Source: an uncultured bacterium (GTDB lineage Bacteria; Actinomycetota; Coriobacteriia; Coriobacteriales; Coriobacteriaceae). From it: DNA of 39,184 bases. Position 1 is the first letter of the stretch, and every line of letters starts with the position of its first letter. A program made the translations under genes and the position numbers. Below are positions 33,124 to 39,184 of the stretch, piece by piece. Under the pieces are notes generated by a model. It made no database searches. It saw only the letters and a program-made list of their open reading frames with translations, and had not been told where the DNA came from. The DNA is taken from positions 1 to 39,184 of the forward strand of contig CAJMPY010000024.1 of assembly GCA_905215385.1 (NCBI GenBank), read 5' to 3'.

Positions 33124-33878
33124 TGCGCGCCGGGGATTTTGTCGGCGCCAAGATTTATCGCAAGCCTACCGAGGACAAGCGCACCAAAAAGGACGGCACG
33201 CCGCGCAGCCCTAAAAAGCTCGGAAAGATTCACTTTCCGGTCTTTACCCCGGGCGGTACGCGCGTGGTCGGCTTTATGGTCCGCCAGTCCGATATCGCGG
33301 GCATGATCGAGCGCCCCGACCGATTCGTAGCGCTCGACGCCATTGGTGTCTACGAGGGCGCCATTGCGGTCGATGACGTCAAGGACACGTACGATGCTGC
33401 CGCCGCCAAGCGCCTCGACATCAACCTGGACGATTGCATCATCTGGGTTGGTATGGACGTGCGCACGGAATCGGGCGATGTCGTGGGCTACTGCTCGGAC
33501 GTTGAGTTCAAGCCACGCTCGGGCATCGTACAGGCATTCTATGTGACCGCCGGTGCCGCTTCGAGCGTGCTGGTGGGCGACACGCAGGTGCCGCCGACGA
33601 TGCTGCGCGGCTACGAGAACGGCGCGATGGTCGTCTCGGACGAGGTCAAGTCGCTCGGGTATTCGGGCGGTGCGGCTGCCAAGGCCGCCGAGGCCAGCGT
33701 CGTGGTGGGCGATAAGGTCAAAAAGGGCGCCAAGGTGCTCGACGACAAGGGGTCGGTTGCCGTGGACAAGGGCAGTCGCGCACTGGGCAAGCAGCTCGGC
33801 AAGACGCGCGGCATGTTCAAGGCCTTTAAGGACGAATACCAAAAGGCGAGCGGAGGCTCGTCAAAAGCTACAAAATAG
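33123..33878 (+). CDS. PRC-barrel domain protein
   Basis: A 251-residue protein with two PRC-barrel-like units (about residues 3-70, MRAGDFVGAKIYRKP, and 90-160, GDVVGYCSDVEF) and a basic helical tail. PRC barrels bind partner proteins or RNA. The same kind of domain opens the MgtE-like protein at 35686. Start overlaps the YtxH stop (TAATG), so the two are translationally coupled. Confidence 0.7.
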   Translation: MRAGDFVGAKIYRKPTEDKRTKKDGTPRSPKKLGKIHFPVFTPGGTRVVGFMVRQSDIAGMIERPDRFVALDAIGVYEGAIAVDDVKDTYDAAAAKRLDINLDDCIIWVGMDVRTESGDVVGYCSDVEFKPRSGIVQAFYVTAGAASSVLVGDTQVPPTMLRGYENGAMVVSDEVKSLGYSGGAAAKAAEASVVVGDKVKKGAKVLDDKGSVAVDKGSRALGKQLGKTRGMFKAFKDEYQKASGGSSKATK

Positions 33879-33899
33879 CGACGTACCAAATGATGGGAG

Positions 33900-33929
33900 G
33901 CAAGCCGGAGACCTGTTGCTCCGGCTTGC
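33900..33929 (+). terminator. Hairpin terminator after the PRC-barrel gene
   Basis: A perfect 10-bp stem (33900-33909 with 33920-33929) with a ten-base loop; only a weak T-rich stretch (TGTGTTTATG) follows. Confidence 0.55.
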
Positions 33930-33950
33930 TGTGTTTATGGGGGAGGGCAT

Positions 33951-35357
33951 ATGCGCCAAAACGGATCCAACTTAAACGGGCGTTCGGGTACGCGTCCGAC
34001 GGCGCGCCGCGATCTGGGGCAGCTGCCCAGCGGTCAGCGCAAGCGTCACCGTAAGCCCGGCGCGATGTACCTCAACCATAGCCGCGGCTTTAGCGATCGC
34101 AGCGCGCGCATCGGCAACAGCCGTACGCCCCGTCGTTCGTCTCGCCTGCCCTATGCGCTCATCGCCGTGGGTTGCGCACTCGTGCTGTTTATCGCTGCCG
34201 TCGTGGGCTACGTCAACCGCAGCGTGGACGTGGAACTCAACGGCCAGAAGACCGCGGTGCGCGTGGGCTCTACGCTGCAGAATCTCATAGACGACCAGGA
34301 GTTGACTGACACCTACGACGCAGGCGACCTGCTGGCCGTCGATGACAGCGTGCTGACCCGCCATGGCGGCGAAAAGCTGTCGGTTAAGGTGGACGGCAAG
34401 CGCATAAAACAGGGTAAGTGGAAAAGCCGCGAACTTGAGGGCGGCGAGAAGGTGACGGTCAAGGATGGCCGTAACACCTACGAGAAGCACGAGGTTCAGG
34501 CTACGGTTATCGAGCCCAAGCTCAAGGTCGAGGGCACGGGCGCTATCGAGTATGTGCAGACGTGGGGTGTCCAGGGCCGCTCGGAGGTGTGGGTCGGCGA
34601 GCAATCGGGTAAGACGCAGGACCGCGGCGAGGTTGTGCCCGCTACCGATTGCGTCGTTGCGTGCGCGAGCGTGGCGCCCAAGGGCAACGAAAAGTACGTG
34701 GCGCTGACGTTTGATGAGGGCCCGAGCGGAGCGACCAAGCAGATTTTGCAGGTACTCAAGGAAAAGGGCGTCACCGCGACGTTCTTCCTTTCGGGCGATG
34801 CGGTCGAGGCCTCGTCCGCCACGGCCAAGGCGATTGTCGATGCCGGGTGCGAAATCGGATCCAACAGCTACAGCGACGATTCGCTCAAGGGCAAGGACCG
34901 TGAGGCGGTACGCGAGCAGATCACGAAAGGCACCGACGCGATTAAGTCGGCGACCGGCGTGAAGACGATGCTGCTGCGTGCTCCCTACGCTGCCTTTGAC
35001 GAGCAAAACTGGATTGATGCGATGGACCTGGTCTCCGCCGTGGTCTCGTGGAATATTGACTCGGGCGACTGGCTGCTCAACGGTGCCGACGAGCAGGTCT
35101 CGACGGTGCTCGATTCGGTGACGCCGGGCAATATTGTGCTGCTCACCGATAGAGACGAATGCGCCGAGCAGACGCTCGAGGCGCTGCCGCAGATTATCGA
35201 CGGTCTTGTCGCCGACGGATACAAGATCGTGACGCTCAGCGACCTGGTCAAGACGGACACATCGCTCAGCAAAAAGCTCACCTCGCTGACGAAGGTCACC
35301 ATGCCCAAGGACGCCGTGTTCCCCCAACTTGCCGAGGACGATGACACCACAGAGTAG
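33951..35357 (+). CDS. Polysaccharide-deacetylase-like protein, probably catalytically dead
   Basis: A 468-residue protein with a basic cytosolic N-terminus (1-66), one membrane helix (67-88), a beta-rich linker domain (95-225) and a NodB-type domain (250-445). Compared with active enzymes of the family: TFDDGP is TFDEGP (D255 kept, metal ligand now E256), HTxSH is NSYSD (N305, D309) so both metal histidines are gone, RPPYG is RAPYA, and LLHD is LLTD (T399). All three metal ligands are therefore changed. It may bind cell-wall glycans without cleaving acetyl groups. GGGGGAGGG precedes the ATG. The TAG stop adjoins a repeat. Confidence 0.85.
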   Translation: MRQNGSNLNGRSGTRPTARRDLGQLPSGQRKRHRKPGAMYLNHSRGFSDRSARIGNSRTPRRSSRLPYALIAVGCALVLFIAAVVGYVNRSVDVELNGQKTAVRVGSTLQNLIDDQELTDTYDAGDLLAVDDSVLTRHGGEKLSVKVDGKRIKQGKWKSRELEGGEKVTVKDGRNTYEKHEVQATVIEPKLKVEGTGAIEYVQTWGVQGRSEVWVGEQSGKTQDRGEVVPATDCVVACASVAPKGNEKYVALTFDEGPSGATKQILQVLKEKGVTATFFLSGDAVEASSATAKAIVDAGCEIGSNSYSDDSLKGKDREAVREQITKGTDAIKSATGVKTMLLRAPYAAFDEQNWIDAMDLVSAVVSWNIDSGDWLLNGADEQVSTVLDSVTPGNIVLLTDRDECAEQTLEALPQIIDGLVADGYKIVTLSDLVKTDTSLSKKLTSLTKVTMPKDAVFPQLAEDDDTTE

Positions 35358-35388
35358 TCATTGGGTAGTCGTTTAAGAACGTCCCCAA
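35358..35388. repeat. TAGTCATTGG-type inverted repeat, short copy 3
   Basis: Begins on the base after the stop codon with TCATTGGG and ends CCCCAA, with the nested hairpin CGTT-TAAG-AACG. It shares the TAGTCATTGG left edge with the copies at 23254 and 26799 but has a different inside. Confidence 0.65.
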
Positions 35389-35468
35389 GGGCTATGTCAC
35401 GGATACGTCAGCGTTTGGTATGCCTGCAATGTGCAGCGCATAAATTCGATGCCGCAGGGCGATGCTGA

Positions 35469-35477
35469 TGCTATAGT
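35469..35477 (+). promoter_or_regulatory. Extended -10 promoter of the MgtE-like operon
   Basis: TGCTATAGT fits an extended -10 box (TGnTATAAT). A transcript would start near 35484, leaving a leader of about 200 bases. Confidence 0.5.
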
Positions 35478-35483
35478 TACTGC

Positions 35484-35665
35484 GGTTAATGAGGGTCAAG
35501 AGAAAGGTTACAGGTGAAATCCAAACCTCGACCATACAGTCGATGACCCCATGCAGGTGCTTTTTGCGCATGCACGGGGTGTAAGCGTCGAGCGGCGTGC
35601 CGCCCGCGCATGCGTATACATATCCAGAAGCCCCCGGACGCCGCACGCGCGGCCGCGTCCGGAGG
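35484..35665 (+). promoter_or_regulatory. Structured 5' leader, possible magnesium-responsive riboswitch
   Basis: CTCGAC (35527-35532) can pair either with GTCGA (35539-35543) or with GTCGAG (35587-35592), which exclude each other. The second pairing encloses a strong hairpin (CCCC 35547-35550 with GGGG 35576-35579, loop TTTTT). A further stem (35634-35641 with 35655-35662) with CC at 35631-35632 can cover the GGAGG at 35661-35665. This is the layout of a switch acting on translation. GTTAATGAGG and CCATACAGT recall parts of the M-box, but the overall match is poor. It precedes two cation transporter genes. Confidence 0.45.
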
Positions 35666-35669
35666 AATA

Positions 35670-35702
35670 ATGATGGGGAGCACCATTGAATTATCTGAGT
35701 GA
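35670..35702 (+). CDS. Ten-codon leader ORF overlapping the MgtE-like start
   Basis: ATG at 35670 with GGAGG five bases upstream encodes MMGSTIELSE and stops at TGA 35700-35702. It overlaps, in another frame, the TTG start (35686) of the MgtE-like gene. Ribosomes finishing here would be next to the downstream start, so coupling or regulation is possible. Whether it is translated is unknown. Confidence 0.4.
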   Translation: MMGSTIELSE

Positions 35703-37530
35703 GATGCTCAAATTGCCGGTCTTGGACGTCGACGGCGAAAAGCTCGGCGTGGTCAACGATTTTGGCATTGCTACCGGCGAAGTTTTTCCGCACGTGACGT
35801 CGCTCGCGTTCCGCGGCCCCGGCAAGACGCCGTTTATGATCAGCTGGCGCAAATGGGTCGACCGCATCGACGAGACGGGCGTGTATCTCAATACGTCTGC
35901 CACCAATATTCGCTTCTCGTACCTGCAGCCGACCGAGCTCCTGCTGGCGCGCGATGTTCTCAATAAGCAGATCGTCGACACGCAGGGCATGAAGGTCGTG
36001 CGCGTCAACGACATCAAGTTTTCCATGTCGGGCGAAAACCAGCTGCGCCTGCTGGGTGCCGAGGTCGGTGCCCGCGGTCTGCTGCGCGCGATCAGCCCCG
36101 CACTCGAGCATATCGTCGAAGGCTTTATGAAGCACCTGGGCAAGCCGCTCAGTGAGGACATCATCGCTTGGTCCTACATGGACCTGCTCGACCGCTCGAC
36201 CAAGAACATTCAACTCTCGGTGTCGCACAAGACGCTCGGCGAGCTGCACCCTGCCGACATCGCCGACATTATCGAGCAGCTCGACCCGCGCTTGCGTGCG
36301 CAGGTGTTTGCGCAGCTCGATACTGCCCAGGCCGCCGAGGCCATCTCGGAGTTCGATGACGACGAGCTTATGACCGAGATGCTCGAGGGCCTGTCCGACA
36401 CCGACGCATCGTCGATGCTGGCCATGATGGACCCGGACGACGCTGCCGACCTGATCGACGAGCTTGATTACGAGAAGGCCGAGAAGCTCCTGCGCCTGAT
36501 GGGCGTCAAGGAGGAGAAGGCGATTCGTAACCTGCTGGGGTATGAGGACAACACCGCCGGCCGCATCATGACCTCGGAGTTTGTCTCCCTGCCCGCCACG
36601 GCAACGGTCGGTGACGCCATCGAGGCGATTCGCGAGCTCGACGAGGACTTCGAGAGCGTCTACTACGTCTATACCGAGGATCCGAGCGGCATGCTGACCG
36701 GTGTGCTTTCGCTGCGAACGCTGATCGTAGCCGATCGCGACGCCACGCTGGGTCAGCTGGCCTATCGCGACCTGGTCTACGTGTCGCCCGACGAGGACCA
36801 GGAAGACGTAACGGACGAGATGACCAAGTATGACCTGGTCGCTATCCCCGTCTGCGACGAGAACCGCCACATCCTGGGTATCGTAACCTTCGACGACGCC
36901 ATGGACGTTATCGCCGAGGAGCATCAGGAGGACCTGCAGATCGCTGGTGTCGGCTCGGGTGACAGCGCGTCCGACGACTCGACGAACGTGCTCAGCTGGT
37001 TCGTGCATCGCCAGTACTGGGTTGTTGTATGGGGCATCGCGTCGTGCATCATGGCGACCGTGCTGGGAACGGCGCTCGGCTCCGCGCATCTGGTGGTGTT
37101 CCCCATGTGCGCCATGCCGCTCGTGCTGCTGGCGGCCTCGCGCATGGTGTCGTTCGTCAAGAACTACTTCCTGGAGTATGACGGTCACGACGACGAGCCC
37201 AAGCCGTATCTGGGGTTCTTCTTCCAGAGCACGGGCATGGGCCTGATTCTGTCACTCGTGACCTACCTGTGCGCCCAGCTGGTGCGCACCGCTGCGTTCC
37301 CCGATGCGCCCATGTTTGAGGAGCAACTCTTTACCGGGTGTTTTAATATCGCTGCCATCATTTGCCTGGTTGGCAACATGAGTGCCGTGATTTACCTGAT
37401 GGTGCTGTTCTGGCGTGACGAGCATGACCTCAACACGTCGGGCACCGCCATGAACGTTATTGCCGTCATGATCTCGTGTGTGGCGTATTGCATCGCCGCG
37501 GCGCTGCTCGCCATGTCAGTCATGGGTTAG
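35686..37530 (+). CDS. MgtE-like protein with divergent membrane domain
   Basis: A 614-residue protein. It has two PRC-barrel-like units (1-60 and 80-135), an MgtE_N helical domain (about 180-290, LHPADIADIIEQLDP...DPDDAADLIDEL), a CBS pair (about 295-420, MTSEFVSLPATATVGDAI) and five membrane helices (about 438-614). Soluble parts match the MgtE Mg2+ channel. The membrane part lacks the usual GGNxGxQ motif and the pore aspartate context (SDVTG), so its ion pathway must differ. The start is TTG with GGGGAG six bases upstream. The nearest ATG (35703) would shorten it slightly. It is followed at eight bases by an NRMT-like transporter. Confidence 0.8.
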   Translation: MNYLSEMLKLPVLDVDGEKLGVVNDFGIATGEVFPHVTSLAFRGPGKTPFMISWRKWVDRIDETGVYLNTSATNIRFSYLQPTELLLARDVLNKQIVDTQGMKVVRVNDIKFSMSGENQLRLLGAEVGARGLLRAISPALEHIVEGFMKHLGKPLSEDIIAWSYMDLLDRSTKNIQLSVSHKTLGELHPADIADIIEQLDPRLRAQVFAQLDTAQAAEAISEFDDDELMTEMLEGLSDTDASSMLAMMDPDDAADLIDELDYEKAEKLLRLMGVKEEKAIRNLLGYEDNTAGRIMTSEFVSLPATATVGDAIEAIRELDEDFESVYYVYTEDPSGMLTGVLSLRTLIVADRDATLGQLAYRDLVYVSPDEDQEDVTDEMTKYDLVAIPVCDENRHILGIVTFDDAMDVIAEEHQEDLQIAGVGSGDSASDDSTNVLSWFVHRQYWVVVWGIASCIMATVLGTALGSAHLVVFPMCAMPLVLLAASRMVSFVKNYFLEYDGHDDEPKPYLGFFFQSTGMGLILSLVTYLCAQLVRTAAFPDAPMFEEQLFTGCFNIAAIICLVGNMSAVIYLMVLFWRDEHDLNTSGTAMNVIAVMISCVAYCIAAALLAMSVMG

Positions 37531-37538
37531 GTGGTCGC

Positions 37539-38801
37539 GTGCAAAATACCAAGCAAAAGTCGGGCACCAAGCAAAAGCTGACCATCGCGGCCATCTTTGG
37601 CGCTATGGGTCCCGGTCTGCTGGCGGCGCTTTCGGGCAATGACGCCGGCGGCATTGCAACGTATTCCAGTGCGGGCGCCAGCTATGGCTACAAGATGCTC
37701 TGGATGCTTCCCGTCATGACTGTGCTGCTCATCGTGACGCAGGAGACCGCGGCGCGTTGCGGCTGCGTGACGGGCAAGGGCCTGGCATCGCTCATTCGCG
37801 AGCGCTTTGGCGTGCGCAAGAGTGTACTTGCTATGGCGGCGCTGTTGATCGCCAACACGGCTGTGACCATTTCGGAGTTTGCGGGTATTGCGAGCGGCCT
37901 TGCCCTCTTTGGCGTGCCGGCGAGCATCTCGGTGCCGTTGGTGGCGCTGCTGGTGTGGATGCTTACCATGTCGGGGAGTTTCCAGCGCATCGAGAAGATT
38001 CTGCTGCTGGTGAGCTGCGTGTTCGTGACCTATATCGTCGCCGCGTTTATGGCTGGCCCCAACTGGGGTGAGGTCGCGGTCGACCTGGTCGTGCCCAACA
38101 TTCAAAATGACCCCAGCTACGTGTCGCTCGTGGTCGCAACGATCGGTACCACCATCGCGCCGTGGATGATTTTCTTGGCGCAGAACAACGTGGTCGATAA
38201 GAACGCGGGCGAGGACGATATCGTGCTGCAGCGTATTGATACCGTGAGCGGCTCGATCGCTGCCGATATCATTGCCGGCTTTATTATCATCACGACCGGC
38301 ACGGTGTTGTTCCCGGCGGGTATTCAGATTAGCGATGCTGCCGATGCTGCCCGCGCGCTGGAGCCTATTGCGGGTCAGTGGTCTACGGTACTGTTTGCCT
38401 CGGGCCTGGTCGCGGCGAGCTTCTTGGCTGCCTGCGTGCTGCCGGGCGTTACGTCGAGCGCTATCTGCGAGGCATTTGGCTGGGAGCGCGGTGCCGACCG
38501 CAGCTGGGACGAGGCCCCGGTCTATCGCGGCATCATTACGGCCATCATCGGTATCTCTGCCGTGCTGGTGCTCATGCCCGGCGTCGATCTGTTCCAGATC
38601 ATGATGACCTCGCAGGTCATCAATGGCGTGCTACTGCCCGTGGTTCTGGTGTTCCAGGTGGTTATCGCTGCCGACCGTCACATTATGGGCGCCAACCGCA
38701 ATGGCCGCGTGTGGAATGTGCTCACTTGGGCGACTATCGCCGTGATTACGGTGTTGACGGTCGTCATGTTTGTGCTGCAGGCGATGGGCTACAGCGCTTA
38801 A
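37539..38801 (+). CDS. NRAMP-related (NRMT-type) divalent-cation transporter
   Basis: A 420-residue protein with eleven predicted membrane helices and the NRAMP fold. The metal-site motif of helix 1, normally DPGN, reads DAGG (D35-G38), and the MPH of helix 6 reads APW (TTIAPWMIF). Loss of the methionine is the mark of NRAMP-related Mg2+ transporters, one of which (from Eggerthella lenta) takes up Mg2+ and Mn2+. The GTG at 37539 with AGGTGG upstream is the best start, eight bases after the MgtE-like stop. Function as Mg2+ uptake is inferred from motif and neighbour. Confidence 0.82.
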   Translation: MQNTKQKSGTKQKLTIAAIFGAMGPGLLAALSGNDAGGIATYSSAGASYGYKMLWMLPVMTVLLIVTQETAARCGCVTGKGLASLIRERFGVRKSVLAMAALLIANTAVTISEFAGIASGLALFGVPASISVPLVALLVWMLTMSGSFQRIEKILLLVSCVFVTYIVAAFMAGPNWGEVAVDLVVPNIQNDPSYVSLVVATIGTTIAPWMIFLAQNNVVDKNAGEDDIVLQRIDTVSGSIAADIIAGFIIITTGTVLFPAGIQISDAADAARALEPIAGQWSTVLFASGLVAASFLAACVLPGVTSSAICEAFGWERGADRSWDEAPVYRGIITAIIGISAVLVLMPGVDLFQIMMTSQVINGVLLPVVLVFQVVIAADRHIMGANRNGRVWNVLTWATIAVITVLTVVMFVLQAMGYSA

Positions 38802-38819
38802 CGCCCACTTTTGCTTCCG

Positions 38820-38854
38820 AACAGGCCGCAGCGATGGACTGCGGCCTGTTTTTT
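38820..38854 (+). terminator. Rho-independent terminator of the cation-transporter operon
   Basis: A perfect 12-bp stem (38820-38831 with 38839-38850) and seven-base loop are followed by TTTTTT. Confidence 0.9.
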
Positions 38855-38883
38855 GCCCGCTATAGGGCATTAGTTATATGGCA

Positions 38884-39113
38884 GTGGACAAAAAATGCCA
38901 AATATGAGTACTGTTGCTAAGTGAATAGCATTTACATCCAAGAAGATAATGGACATAGCCGATAGTATGTTCATTAAAATTGACTCCAATATGTCTTAAA
39001 CCAGTCAGGTTGGCTGCTTTAGGGGGTTGTAGGGGTCGCTCGGACGTCATTTTGGGTGGTTTTGCCTGCTACTAAAATGGTAACAGTACTCATATTTGCC
39101 CCTTTTTGTCCAC
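38884..39113. repeat. Long inverted-repeat element at the end of the window
   Basis: A 230-base element with arms 38884-38919 and 39078-39113 paired at 31 of 36 positions, two more as G-T. It is markedly AT-rich (38880-39000) compared with the coding DNA. The inside contains AAACCAGTCAGGT and GGGGGTTGTAGGGGT, faintly like the cores at 17463-17874. No coding frame of note. Confidence 0.75.
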
Positions 39114-39154
39114 GACCCCCTTTGAGCCGGGTAGCGCGCAGAGATGTGGTGTAA

Positions 39155-39184
39155 GAGGCGGGGAATGCCCCGCCTCCGCCCTTT
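39155..39184. terminator. Hairpin with T run at the window edge
   Basis: A perfect 9-bp stem GAGGCGGGG/CCCCGCCTC with loop AATG is followed by CGCCCTTT at the window end. It may terminate either strand. What it serves lies outside. Confidence 0.5.

Noticed and set aside
35484..35665. Certain M-box riboswitch
   Set aside because: Only two short blocks resemble the M-box and most of the conserved core is not found, so the class is left open.

Overview
The window is high-GC, densely coded DNA from an anaerobic actinobacterium. I place it in the Coriobacteriia, most likely Collinsella or a close relative. The reasons are the GC-rich codon use, GTG/TTG starts, a six-component Ech-type [NiFe]-hydrogenase, several cytosolic flavin/Fe-S reductases of a kind common in gut Coriobacteriia, and an NRAMP-related magnesium transporter type known from Eggerthella. 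The genus is inferred, not proven.

Layout. (1) 1-780: 3' end of a tRNA, its terminator, two palindromic repeats and a poorly supported small membrane ORF. (2) 783-10539: a reductase region. It holds a fumarate-reductase-like flavoprotein, a NuoG/GltD-like NAD(P)H-oxidising Fe-S flavoprotein, a stripped-down NuoF-like Fe-S protein, an FMN/Fe-S flavoprotein with a zinc-ribbon tail, a PucR/CdaR-type regulator on the minus strand, and an old-yellow-enzyme/FAD fusion. The first three genes look like one electron-transfer module that carries NAD(P)H electrons to an unknown enoate-like acceptor. (3) 10983-11387: an orphan transposase-type HTH protein. (4) 11669-17343: an Ech-type hydrogenase operon in which the two membrane subunits are fused into one 960-aa protein. 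The large subunit keeps both NiFe cysteine pairs. (5) 17376-17874: a non-coding block with two tandem long-hairpin units. (6) 17935-23245: a NarL-type two-component system (minus strand) divergent from a three-gene ABC-2 exporter. (7) 23410-26798: a MacB/FtsX-type ABC exporter. (8) 26951-30251: a DUF362 ferredoxin-like protein, a membrane-anchored alpha/beta hydrolase and a hemolysin-III/PAQR membrane protein. (9) 30366-38801: a CorC/CNNM-type protein, a protein with a cyanophycin-synthetase N-domain-like fold, YtxH and PRC-barrel proteins, a polysaccharide-deacetylase-like protein that has lost its metal ligands, then a divergent MgtE-like protein and an NRMT-like transporter. Three of these families handle Mg2+ or other divalent cations.

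The most unusual content is non-coding. Two adjacent hairpin units (17463-17634 and 17721-17874) share a conserved core but have unrelated, internally complementary arms. Further long inverted repeats sit at 28243-28366 and 38884-39113. A second repeat family beginning TAGTCATTGG abuts the stop codons of unrelated genes (23254, 26799, 35358). A third family of 16-18 bp palindromes (TCTCGATCTGTAACA arms) occurs at 125, 211 and 8310. The MgtE-like gene has a roughly 200-nt structured leader with mutually exclusive pairings, a hairpin over a ribosome site, and an overlapping 10-codon ORF.

All calls rest on reading the sequence. No database search or structure prediction was run.
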